Shown here: positions 24,411 to 32,184 of the stretch, in pieces
How the letters are laid out: each line of letters starts with the position of its first letter
Position numbering within the stretch: position 1 is the stretch's first letter
Origin: JAEUOS01 sp046160545
GTDB taxonomy: Bacteria; Pseudomonadota; Gammaproteobacteria; Burkholderiales; JAEUOS01
Length of the DNA stretch: 64,000 nt
Assembly: GCA_046160545.1 (NCBI GenBank)
Contig: JBJXGS010000005.1
Location: 4,559-68,558, forward strand
Direction of reading: 5' to 3'
Translations under genes and position numbers: made by a program
Notes under the pieces: model-generated
What the model saw: only the letters and a program-made list of their open reading frames with translations
Told to the model about the DNA's origin: nothing
Database searches by the model: none

Positions 24411-25589
24411 TCAGGCCAGGGTTTCGGCGCCCGCCCCGTTGATCGCCAGGCTCACGCGCGGCATGCAGGCTCCGCCGAGCGCCGCGTGCAGGTAGCAGGT
24501 GTTGGCGGCGTAGAGCAGCAATTTCTGCATGACATCATCGGGCTCGTCGGCGTTGACGAACAGGTGTGTGTCCACCGGCAGGGCGCCGGCACGCTCCCCG
24601 GCGCTAAACGGATTGACCTGCACAACGCGCACCGCACGCACCTTGTGCTTGCGGTACTCGATGTAGCGCAGCAACTGGGTGAGATAGCAGAACGCGATCC
24701 CGCCGGCGTAGAGCGCCAGCCCGGACGGTGCGCGCGCGGCGTTGGCCGCTTCATCGGCCAGAAGGGCGAAGCGCGAGCCGCCCGGCTTGGCGATCCAGGA
24801 CTCCGCGCGAACGCCGCTGCCGGGCAGTGTCGCTTGGCCGGCGCCGCCGATGATGATCTCGATGCGCTCGCTTTGTCCCGGCAGGCTGGGCGACTTGGGC
24901 GGCGCGCCGTGCACCTTGGAGATCAGGTCGGGCAGGTCCGCTGCGCCGGTCAAGGGCGCCGGTGCGACCGCATGGGCCTTGAAGGGGTCGACCACATCGC
25001 CCCCCGGAAAGGCATGCACGCCCTCGACCGGGTGGCGGCGACCATTGACGTACAGCGCGAAGGTGTTGGCCAAGGGCGTGCGCAGCGCCGCGATCGCCGG
25101 CGAGGCGTCAAGCGCGCTGCGCACCAGCTGCTTGAGCGTCGCCGCGGGCGCGCTGCTGGACAGGGCCAGGTCGAGTGCCGGCGCTTCTGCCGAACCGCGT
25201 CCCGTACCCGCAAAGAATGATCCGGTGAACGCGTAACGGTGCTCGGTCGCAAGACTCGCCGCCTCCAGGCGCACCTCGTGTGCCCCCGCGAGCGCGACGA
25301 TGCGGCCCAGCACATCGGCGATGAGGCCCGCGCTGAAAAAGCCCAGGGGAAACGGCGCCAGGTCAGTGCCGCCCAAGGCCGGCCCCTCGTCGCTGGTCAG
25401 GCGCCAGCGCGCGCCGTCCGCGCCTTCGACCACGGCTTCCTTCTGGTGTCCGCCTATGGCGCGGGCCTCGACGCGCAGCGCGCCCTGGCCTGGGCCGGTG
25501 CCAGCCAGCGGTGAAGCACCGCGCGCGGCCAAAGTGCGAAAAGCGAGCGGGTGGCCGCTGGCCGCGATGGAGGTCGAGGATTCGATCAT
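24411..25589 (-). CDS. Tandem OsmC-like protein
   Basis: The 392-residue product seems to contain two OsmC/Ohr-type lobes. The C-terminal lobe keeps both reactive cysteines: one in GGIAFCYLTQLLRYIEYRKHK-like context and one in AANTCYLHAALGG, matching the A-x-x-C and C-P-x-H positions of OsmC peroxidases. The N-terminal lobe has the same layout (GFFSAGLIADVLGRIVALAG, then ALDASPAIAALRTPL) but Ser stands where the cysteines should be, so it looks catalytically degenerate. OsmC proteins reduce organic hydroperoxides. The start at 25589 is uncertain; an ATG at 25616 is in frame and the open frame continues further. It is divergent from an exported methyltransferase-like gene. Confidence 0.65.
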   Translation of the reverse strand: MIESSTSIAASGHPLAFRTLAARGASPLAGTGPGQGALRVEARAIGGHQKEAVVEGADGARWRLTSDEGPALGGTDLAPFPLGFFSAGLIADVLGRIVALAGAHEVRLEAASLATEHRYAFTGSFFAGTGRGSAEAPALDLALSSSAPAATLKQLVRSALDASPAIAALRTPLANTFALYVNGRRHPVEGVHAFPGGDVVDPFKAHAVAPAPLTGAADLPDLISKVHGAPPKSPSLPGQSERIEIIIGGAGQATLPGSGVRAESWIAKPGGSRFALLADEAANAARAPSGLALYAGGIAFCYLTQLLRYIEYRKHKVRAVRVVQVNPFSAGERAGALPVDTHLFVNADEPDDVMQKLLLYAANTCYLHAALGGACMPRVSLAINGAGAETLA

Positions 25590-25723
25590 GGGTTCGGAGC
25601 GGGATTGGGAGAGCATGCGATTATGCGCGCGATGATCGGTGCCGGGCGCGGAATCCGTAGCGAGTGGTCGCTCGTACATCTTGCGCGACACCGCCGTTTT
25701 CCGAGAGAAGAAAGGACCTGCCC

Positions 25724-26557
25724 ATGCTTGACCGCCGCCGCTTCCTGACCGCCTCGCTCGCCGCGCCGCTACTTGGCGCCGCGCCGGCATTGCGCGCGCA
25801 ATCCACACCACCGGGAGTCGAAGCCCTGCTCGACGCCGCCGTCAGCGGTGCCCACCGCAGCAGTGCCAACCGTGCCCGCGACATCTATCGCAATCCCAAG
25901 GAAACGCTGCTATTTTTCGGCCTCAAGCCGGAAATGACCGCAGTCGAACTGTGGCCCGACGCTGGCTGGTTCACCGAGGTCATAGCACCGGTCCTACGCG
26001 AGCGTGGGCGTTTCATCGCCGCCCACTATCCGCTGGAGCACCGTTCCACCACGCGCGGCTGGCGCGCCTTGCGCGAGGGGTTCGAAACCAAGCTCAAGGC
26101 CCATCCCGGCGTCTACGATCGCGTCGTCATGGCCGAGATGGCGACCCCCGACCAACTCGTCTTCGCGCCGCCCAGTTCGGTGGACATGGTGTTCTCGTTT
26201 CGCAGCCTGCACGTATGGGCGTACCAGGAGACCGACGACATCGTTCTCAAGGCCATCCATGCCGCGCTAAAACCCGGCGGCATCCTGGGCATCGAGGATC
26301 ATCGCGCCGTCGAAGGCACGTCCAAAGACCGCCAGGTCAGGAGTGGTTATATGACCGAGTCCTACGCGATCGCCGCATGCGAAAAGGCCGGGTTCAGGCT
26401 TGCCGGGCGCTCGGAGGTCAACGCCAATCCCCGCGACACCAAGGATTATCCGGAAGGGGTTTGGGCCCTGCCGCCCAGCCTGTCCGCGAAGGACCGCGAA
26501 AAGCACCTTGCGATCGGCGAGAGCGATCGCATGACGCTGCGCTTCGTCAAGGCCTGA
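25724..26557 (+). CDS. Exported class I methyltransferase-like protein
   Basis: The 277-residue protein starts with a Tat-like signal (LDRRRFLTASLAAPLLG, ending near ALRAQ), preceded by an AAAGGA element. After residue 45 comes a SAM-methyltransferase-like fold: ETLLFFGLKPEMTAVELWPDAG as the motif I region, then VDMVFSFRSLHVW and HAALKPGGILGIEDHR. This matches the family of predicted periplasmic methyltransferases in proteobacteria. The glycine-rich SAM loop is less canonical (E-L-W-P-D-A-G-W), so activity is not certain. SAM is not normally available in the periplasm, which makes the real reaction unclear. The gene stands alone between divergent and co-directional neighbours. Confidence 0.75.
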   Translation: MLDRRRFLTASLAAPLLGAAPALRAQSTPPGVEALLDAAVSGAHRSSANRARDIYRNPKETLLFFGLKPEMTAVELWPDAGWFTEVIAPVLRERGRFIAAHYPLEHRSTTRGWRALREGFETKLKAHPGVYDRVVMAEMATPDQLVFAPPSSVDMVFSFRSLHVWAYQETDDIVLKAIHAALKPGGILGIEDHRAVEGTSKDRQVRSGYMTESYAIAACEKAGFRLAGRSEVNANPRDTKDYPEGVWALPPSLSAKDREKHLAIGESDRMTLRFVKA

Positions 26558-26578
26558 GTCCGGCCAAATGTAAAAGCA

Positions 26579-26608
26579 CTGTCCGGTTCGTTGGCGCCAT
26601 GCTATAAG
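26579..26608 (+). promoter_or_regulatory. Possible promoter of the Pro/His-rich protein gene
   Basis: CTGTCC (26579-26584), an 18-base spacer and TATAAG (26603-26608) lie about 35 bases upstream of the ATG at 26643. The -10 is good and the -35 is weak. Confidence 0.35.
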
Positions 26609-26642
26609 TTCTCCTCAGCCGTGACGTAGCCGGAGGACCCGC

Positions 26643-27122
26643 ATGTCACCAGCATTGCGCAATTTGTTGTTGGCCGTCGCGGCCTTTGCAGCCACCTTGC
26701 CCGCGGCCCCGGTCGCGGACGCGCATGGGTTCGGCCGCCGCGGCGGCTATTTCATCGGCGGGGTAGTCGTCGGCAGCGCACTGGCAGGTCCGCGCTATTG
26801 GCATCCGCATCCCTGGGGTCCGCCTGTCTACCACCCGCCACGCGTGATCTACGTGCCGCCGCCGGTCGTCTTCTCCCCGCCCGTGGTGTACCCGCCGGTG
26901 CCCCAAGTCATCTATACCGTGCCGGCGGCACCTGTGCAGGTGCAGATTCCGGCGATGCCGATGGTGACGGCGCCGGGCATTCCGGCGGCTCCTTCGGCCG
27001 CTGCGCCGCAGGCCATGTCCATGGAAGATCGGCTGCGCCGACTGCAATCCCTGTGTGACCAGGGGCTCCTTACCTTCATGGAATGCGAGCGTCGGCGCGA
27101 GCAGATACTCGCCGAGTTGTAG
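26643..27122 (+). CDS. Small exported Pro/His/Val-rich protein with SHOCT-like tail
   Basis: The 159-residue product has a signal peptide cut near VADAHG. It continues with a Gly-rich hydrophobic segment (GGYFIGGVVVGSALAG), then a long Pro/Val/Tyr-rich stretch with His pairs (about 55-115), and a final helical segment EDRLRRLQSLCDQGLLTFME resembling the short SHOCT oligomerisation motif. Similar small proteins occur in betaproteobacterial envelopes with no known role; the His/Pro region could bind metal. GGAGG is upstream. The gene converges with the TetR gene across 58 bases. Confidence 0.65.
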   Translation: MSPALRNLLLAVAAFAATLPAAPVADAHGFGRRGGYFIGGVVVGSALAGPRYWHPHPWGPPVYHPPRVIYVPPPVVFSPPVVYPPVPQVIYTVPAAPVQVQIPAMPMVTAPGIPAAPSAAAPQAMSMEDRLRRLQSLCDQGLLTFMECERRREQILAEL

Positions 27123-27180
27123 AAGATCCCCCCAGTCCCCGGCAGCCCTTTTCGGCTAGCCCCGAGCCCGGGAGTCCCTA

Positions 27181-27816
27181 CTAGCGGACCGCTTTCTCGC
27201 GCAGCGCCGCATCCACCAGCGCATCCATCATCCAGCGCACCACGGCCTCGGTTTCGCGGTCGCTTACGCCACAGATGTCTTTGAGCACCACCATCGGCTC
27301 GATGCCGTAGACCACGGCGAGCGCCCGGATCAGGCGGTTCCAGGTGCGCGGCGCAAGCTGGCTTCGCAGGGGTGCAAGCGTCAGCTTGAGGATTTCTTCC
27401 CGCTGGCCGCGCCTGAATGGCTCCTCTTCGAGCAGTCCGGCGGCCTCCAGCGACTGGTGTTCGAGCGCGAGCTGCAGCGCGGCCCGCATATGCGGCTCGT
27501 ACTCGCTGAAGAGCGAATACGTGCGGTTAAGAAGTTCGTGCAGCCGTTGCTTGGGTTCGCCCTGCTGCGGCACCGCGCGACGCACCGGCGCCAGCGCTTC
27601 GGCGATCACGGCGCTGATCAGCTTGGAGCGGCTGGGGAAGTAACGATAGGCGGTCGCCCGTGAAACCTCGGCGGCGAGCGCAACCTCGGCCACCGACGGG
27701 ATGCGCCCCCGCCGTACCAGCGCAACCGCCTCGTCGAGCAGCCGCCGGAACACGCGACTGCGGTGTCCCGACCCGTGGTCCGGCAAGGTATAGAAGCTGG
27801 CGGCACTTTGACGCAT
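27181..27816 (-). CDS. TetR-family transcriptional regulator
   Basis: This 211-residue repressor-type protein has an N-terminal helix-turn-helix (about residues 20-65): SRVFRRLLDEAVALVRRG, then VAEVALAAEVSRATAYRYFP. The C-terminal part is a helical ligand-binding/dimer domain. It is transcribed divergently from the large hydrolase/ABC transporter/flotillin gene train starting at 27928, and two inverted repeats lie between them. It is therefore the likely local regulator of that train, with a substrate or acyl-CoA-type effector (inference). The start at 27816 places the HTH at the normal distance from the N-terminus; an upstream in-frame extension crosses the operators and was rejected. Confidence 0.88.
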   Translation of the reverse strand: MRQSAASFYTLPDHGSGHRSRVFRRLLDEAVALVRRGRIPSVAEVALAAEVSRATAYRYFPSRSKLISAVIAEALAPVRRAVPQQGEPKQRLHELLNRTYSLFSEYEPHMRAALQLALEHQSLEAAGLLEEEPFRRGQREEILKLTLAPLRSQLAPRTWNRLIRALAVVYGIEPMVVLKDICGVSDRETEAVVRWMMDALVDAALREKAVR

Positions 27817-27824
27817 CGCAGATT

Positions 27825-27882
27825 GACAAGACTTGTCGAGTCGTATTAGTGTCGCACACCCGAATGAGACTAGCGTCTCATT
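27825..27882. promoter_or_regulatory. Divergent control region with two inverted repeats
   Basis: Between the TetR gene and the divergent operon are GACAAG-A-CTTGTC (27825-27837) and AATGAGAC-TAGC-GTCTCATT (27863-27870 / 27875-27882). The second has perfect 8-base arms and typical TetR operator size. It lies about 45 bases upstream of the operon's TTG start, where a repressor would block initiation. Confidence 0.6.
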
Positions 27883-27927
27883 TATATCCGTTTTGCGGCG
27901 CAGCATACATCTGGAGAGGGGTATGCG

Positions 27928-28713
27928 TTGAGTACCAGCTTTGTCGAGCGCATTGCCGTCGAGACCGACGGCGCCGGCGAAGCCGTGCTCATGATCCACG
28001 GACTCGGTGGCACGTCGAATTTCTGGACGCCGCTCCTGCCGGCCCTGGCCCGCTATCGCACCATCCGGCCGGACCTGCCGGGCGCCGGCCGCTCGCATCG
28101 GGTCCAGGGGCCGCTGTCCATCGATGGATATGTGCGCGCGCTGATGCGCGTCTGCGGTGCCACGGGAGTTGAGCGCGCCCACCTGGTTGCGCACTCGATG
28201 GGCTGCATCATCGCCTTTCACCTGGCAGTGCAGGAGCCGCGGCTGGTCCGGAGCCTCGCTCTTTTCGGCCCGCTCACCGCGCCGCCGGACGTGAACCGTG
28301 CGCCGATCCGCGCGCGAGGCGAGAAGGCGCGCACCGAGCGCGAGGCCGGCATGCAGGCCATCGCCGATGCAACCGTGCAGTCGGGCACCTCAACCGAGAC
28401 GCGCCGCATGCGACCGGTGGCAGTGGCTGCGGTGCGCGAGTCGGTGATGCGCCAGTGCCATGACGGCTATGCGCGCAGCTGCGAGGCCCTGTCCGAAGCG
28501 CAAGCCGCCGACCTGGCGAAGATCGCCTGCCCGGTCCTGCTCGTGACCGGTGACGAGGACGCGGTCGCGCCACCGCAGGCGGTGCGTGGCATCGCCGCAG
28601 GCATCGCCGACGCGCGGGCCGAAGTGCTCACACGCTGCGGGCATTGGACGGTATACGAGAAGCCCGAGGAATGCGGCTCGCTCCTCGGCAAATTCCTGGC
28701 ACAACGAACCTAG
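27928..28713 (+). CDS. Alpha/beta-fold hydrolase, first gene of the TetR-flanked operon
   Basis: The 261-residue hydrolase has the catalytic triad visible: Ser in VAHSMGC (about residue 91), Asp in TGDEDAVAPP and His in CGHWTVYEKP, with the oxyanion loop IHGLGG. It resembles enol-lactone or C-C bond hydrolases of aromatic pathways, but the substrate is unknown. The start is a TTG preceded by GGAGAGGGG at 7 bases; the nearby ATG is out of frame and hits a stop at once. It ends 8 bases before the amidohydrolase gene and heads a co-directional train reaching 41436. Confidence 0.85.
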   Translation: MSTSFVERIAVETDGAGEAVLMIHGLGGTSNFWTPLLPALARYRTIRPDLPGAGRSHRVQGPLSIDGYVRALMRVCGATGVERAHLVAHSMGCIIAFHLAVQEPRLVRSLALFGPLTAPPDVNRAPIRARGEKARTEREAGMQAIADATVQSGTSTETRRMRPVAVAAVRESVMRQCHDGYARSCEALSEAQAADLAKIACPVLLVTGDEDAVAPPQAVRGIAAGIADARAEVLTRCGHWTVYEKPEECGSLLGKFLAQRT

Positions 28714-28721
28714 GAGAAGCC

Positions 28722-30011
28722 ATGAGCAATACTCTCTTTACGAACGTGCGCATCATCGACGGCAGCGGCGCCCAGCCCTATGCAGGCGAGGTGCTGGTGC
28801 AGGGCAACCGCATTTCGCGCATCGGTCGCGGGGCCCGCGCCATTCCGGCTGTCGGCGTCACGGTGGTCGATGCCGCCGGCGCCACGCTCATGCCGGGCAT
28901 GTGCGAGGCGCACACCCACTTCGGCTGGGTCAACTCCAAGTCGCTGGACGCGATCCAGAAGTTGCCGCACGAGGAACACACGCTGTGGGCGGCGCAGGTG
29001 GCCAGACAGTATCTGGACATGGGCTGGACCTCCTGCGTCGGTGCGGCGACGCCCAAGCCGCGCCTGGACTGCGTGATCCGCAATGCGATCGAGTCGGGTC
29101 AGATTCCCGGGCCCCGCTACCTGGCCGCCAGCCAGGAAATCACCGTGAGCGGCTCGCTCGGCGATGATCTGTTGCCGCACCTGCCCTACCCGGAGCTGGC
29201 CTTCGGCTGCATTGTCAATGGTCCGGATGAGATGCTCAAGGCCGTGCGCATGTTCCTCAAGTACGGCGTCGACTCGATCAAGCTCAACCTCTCGGGCGAC
29301 AACCTGGTTCCCGGCGCCGACGCAACCACCACCTGGATGAGTGACGAGGAGGTTGCCATCGCAGTGCGCGAGACCAAGGTGCGTGGCAAGCGTCTTTCTT
29401 GCCACGCACGCTCGACCGAGTCGGTCAAGCAGGCGATGCGCCACGGCTTCGACATCATCTATCACGCGAGCTTCGCCGACGAGGAGGCGCTCGACATGAT
29501 GGAGGCGCAGAAGCATCGCATCTTTGTCGCGCCCGGCCTGTCGGTGATCATCCGGCTGCTCTACGAAGGCGGGGTGGTCGACATCGACAACCAGGCGGCC
29601 AAGAACATGGGCTACGAGCGTGAGCTCGAGGCCGCCTGCAACAGCATGAAGGCGATGCTCAAGCGCGGCATCCGCGTGCTGCCCGGCGGCGACTACGGCT
29701 TCGCCTGGGCGCCGCACGGCGAGAACGCAAAGGACCTCGAGTACTTCGTCAAGTACCTCGGCATGACGCCGATGGAGGCGATCGTTTCGTGCACCAAGTG
29801 GGGCGGCGAGATGATGATGCGCGGCAGCGACCTGGGGCTGGTCAAGGAGGGTTACCTGGCCGACCTGTTGCTGGTCGACGGCGATCCGCTTTCCAACCTC
29901 GCGCTGCTGCAGGATTCCCGGCGCATCCTCGCGGTGATGAAGGACGGCCAGTTCCACAAGTCGCCCGAGATCCGCGCCGCACGCACCCGCTGGGGACAAT
30001 CGGCCGCATGA
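28722..30011 (+). CDS. Metal-dependent amidohydrolase-family protein
   Basis: This 429-residue protein is of the imidazolonepropionase/prolidase-like amidohydrolase branch. The metal site begins at MPGMCEAHTHFGW (H-x-H), then CHARSTESV and YHASFADEE supply further histidines, and LPGGDYGFAWAPHG carries the late Asp. The C-terminal composite beta-sandwich reads GYLADLLLVDGDPLSNL. Such enzymes hydrolyse amide, lactam or ester bonds in cyclic or acylated substrates. GGAGAAG precedes the ATG. Its position beside an alpha/beta hydrolase and ahead of an ABC importer suggests breakdown of an imported compound. Confidence 0.87.
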   Translation: MSNTLFTNVRIIDGSGAQPYAGEVLVQGNRISRIGRGARAIPAVGVTVVDAAGATLMPGMCEAHTHFGWVNSKSLDAIQKLPHEEHTLWAAQVARQYLDMGWTSCVGAATPKPRLDCVIRNAIESGQIPGPRYLAASQEITVSGSLGDDLLPHLPYPELAFGCIVNGPDEMLKAVRMFLKYGVDSIKLNLSGDNLVPGADATTTWMSDEEVAIAVRETKVRGKRLSCHARSTESVKQAMRHGFDIIYHASFADEEALDMMEAQKHRIFVAPGLSVIIRLLYEGGVVDIDNQAAKNMGYERELEAACNSMKAMLKRGIRVLPGGDYGFAWAPHGENAKDLEYFVKYLGMTPMEAIVSCTKWGGEMMMRGSDLGLVKEGYLADLLLVDGDPLSNLALLQDSRRILAVMKDGQFHKSPEIRAARTRWGQSAA

Positions 30012-30090
30012 GCGTTCCCGCACCGCCGTCCGAAGGGAGCGCTCGTCCTCCCCCGGGGAGCATGTCGCGCAGCGGCAGGAGGGCTCCGCG

Positions 30091-31038
30091 GTGAGTCGCT
30101 GGTTGCGCGCCATCTGGAGCGTCGTCATCGGCGCTCCGATCGCGGTCTTCACCGTGTGGGGACTGTGGGACAACGCGCGTCTGTTCCTGATCACACTGCT
30201 CAACGGGCTCACGCTGGCCTCGTTGTACTTCATCGTCGCCAGCGGTTTCACGCTGGTCTTCGGCCTGATGAGGAACGTCAACCTCGCGCACGGATCGCTC
30301 TATCTGCTTGGCGGCTATGTCGGCTATATGGCCGCCACCGCGTCCGGATACTTCGTCCTCGGGCTTGCGGCCGGATTCCTGGTCGCCGCGTTGGCCGGGC
30401 TCATGTTGCAACTGCTGATCTTCCGCCATATGCAGGGCGAGGACCTGCGCCAGACGATGGTCACCATCGGCCTGTCGATTGTCATCGCCGATCTTCTCCT
30501 GTGGGGGATCGGCGCCCAGGTGCATCAACTGAGCGCGCCGGACTTCCTGTCGGGCCCGCTGCGTGACATCCCCTTGATCAAGGCCTATTCCAAGTACCGG
30601 ATGGCGCTCCTGCCGGTGGGCATAGCCATCGGCATTCTGCTCTGGCTCTTCCTCAACAAGACCCGCATCGGCATGATGATTCGCGCCGGGGTGGATGACC
30701 GTGCGATGCTCGCTGCCACCGGTGTGAACGTGAACCTGGTCTTCGCCGCCACCTTCGCCATCGGGGCCGGCCTGGCGGGCTTCGGCGGCGTGATCGGCGC
30801 GGTAGAACTGTCCATGGTACCGGGCGAGGACGTGCGCTTGCTGCTCGCCTCGCTGGTGGTGGTCATCGTCGGCGGCATGGGCAGCGTGGTGGGTGCCGCG
30901 GTCGGTGCGGTGATCTTGGGCGTGGCCGAGACCTTCGGCCTGGCCTACGCGCCGACCTACAGCGTGGTGTTCACCTTTGTCATCCTGGTGCTCGTGCTCG
31001 CCTTCCGGCCGCGCGGCATCCTCGGGAGCGCGGCATGA
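30091..31038 (+). CDS. livH: Branched-chain amino acid-type ABC permease (LivH)
   Basis: A 315-residue inner-membrane permease with about eight hydrophobic segments and LivH-type signatures: LYFIVASGFTLVFGLMRNVNLAHGSLY near the N-terminus (quoted in part by position 45-70), RIGMMIRAGVDDRAMLAATGVN as the coupling region, and GGMGSVVGAAVGAVILG. The start is GTG at 30091, with AGGAGGG upstream. The stop overlaps the LivM start (ATGA). In this family the ligands include branched-chain amino acids, urea, amides and aromatic acids, so the symbol denotes family, not proven substrate. Confidence 0.9.
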   Translation: MSRWLRAIWSVVIGAPIAVFTVWGLWDNARLFLITLLNGLTLASLYFIVASGFTLVFGLMRNVNLAHGSLYLLGGYVGYMAATASGYFVLGLAAGFLVAALAGLMLQLLIFRHMQGEDLRQTMVTIGLSIVIADLLLWGIGAQVHQLSAPDFLSGPLRDIPLIKAYSKYRMALLPVGIAIGILLWLFLNKTRIGMMIRAGVDDRAMLAATGVNVNLVFAATFAIGAGLAGFGGVIGAVELSMVPGEDVRLLLASLVVVIVGGMGSVVGAAVGAVILGVAETFGLAYAPTYSVVFTFVILVLVLAFRPRGILGSAA

Positions 31039-32153
31039 GCGGCGCCCAGTGGCGGCAGGCAATGAACGCCGGGGCCGGGCGGCTGGCGATGGGCAGGGCG
31101 ACGCCCGCAGCCCCGGCTACTGCGCGCCGAGGGTCCGCGACCACCGGTGTGGCGGGCAGTGCGCCCGGCCGAATCGCGTCGCTCGTCTCGGCCATGAAAC
31201 CGCGGCACTGGCTGGTGCTGTTGCTGGTGCTGGCGTATCCGCTGTTCGCGACCAACTTTCTGGTCTACCAGGTCGGTGCCCAGTCGCTGGCGCTGGGGCT
31301 GATCGCCCTCTCGCTCACATTCCTGGGCGGCTACGGCGGCATGATTTCGCTGGCGCAGATGACGGTGGCCGGCGTCGCCGGCTACATGCTCGCCGTATTC
31401 GGTGCCAGCGGCGAGGCGGCGTTGAGCTTTGGCTGGGCGTGGTGGGTGGCAGTGCCGATCGCGATCCTGGTGGCGGTTATCGTCGGCACCTTCGTCGGCT
31501 GGCTGTCGGTGCGCACAGAAGGCATCTACACCATCATGATCACACTGGCGATGGGAGTGGCGTTCTACTACCTGTGCCTGCAGAACTACACGGTGTTCAA
31601 TGGCTTCCAGGGCTTCCAGCGCGTCTACGCGCCCACCGTGCTGGGAGTGAACCTGCGCGACCCGGTGGCCTTTTACTATCTGGCGCTTGCCTGTGCGCTG
31701 GGTGGCTACTGGCTGGTGCAATATGTGCTGCGCGCGCCCTTCGGTGTCGCCCTGCAGGGCATCCGCGACAACCCGCGGCGCATGAATGCGCTCGGTTTTC
31801 ACGTCACCGCGCACCGCGTCGCGGCCTACGCGTTCGCGGCCGTGCTGGCTGCCGTCGGTGGCATCCTCTTCACCTGGTACAACGGCCTGATCACGCCGAA
31901 CTCGGTGGGCACCTCGTGGCTCATCAACGTGCTGATCATCGCGGTGCTGGGCGGCATGAAGCATCCGATCGGCGCTTTCATCGGCGCGATCATTTTTGTC
32001 CTGTTGCAGACCTTCGCGATCGACATCATCGACCGGGAGCGCTTCAACCTGGTCATCGGCGGGGTCTTCCTCGCCATCGTGCTGTTCTCGCCGGACGGGC
32101 TGCTGGGCCTTTGGGCCAAGTTGCGCGGGCGGCTGTCAACCCGGCGGCCTTGA
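31035..32153 (+). CDS. livM: Branched-chain amino acid-type ABC permease (LivM)
   Basis: This 372-residue permease is the partner of LivH. A hydrophilic N-terminal extension of about 55 residues precedes the first membrane helix, LVLLLVLAYPLFATNFLVYQ. The family motif GYGGMISLAQMTVAGVAGY and the cytoplasmic coupling loop GVALQGIRDNPRRMNALGF (EAA-like) are clear. The C-terminus ends GLLGLWAKLRGRL. The ATG overlaps the LivH stop by four bases. The next gene, encoding the binding protein, starts 31 bases on. Confidence 0.9.
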   Translation: MSGAQWRQAMNAGAGRLAMGRATPAAPATARRGSATTGVAGSAPGRIASLVSAMKPRHWLVLLLVLAYPLFATNFLVYQVGAQSLALGLIALSLTFLGGYGGMISLAQMTVAGVAGYMLAVFGASGEAALSFGWAWWVAVPIAILVAVIVGTFVGWLSVRTEGIYTIMITLAMGVAFYYLCLQNYTVFNGFQGFQRVYAPTVLGVNLRDPVAFYYLALACALGGYWLVQYVLRAPFGVALQGIRDNPRRMNALGFHVTAHRVAAYAFAAVLAAVGGILFTWYNGLITPNSVGTSWLINVLIIAVLGGMKHPIGAFIGAIIFVLLQTFAIDIIDRERFNLVIGGVFLAIVLFSPDGLLGLWAKLRGRLSTRRP

Positions 32154-32184
32154 GGCCGCGGTCAACCCCAAGGAGGAGCAATTC

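Noticed and set aside
29842..31062. 406-codon open frame on the minus strand opposite livH
   Set aside because: Its product is charged His/Asp/Gln-rich sequence, antisense to a membrane protein gene with clear permease motifs.
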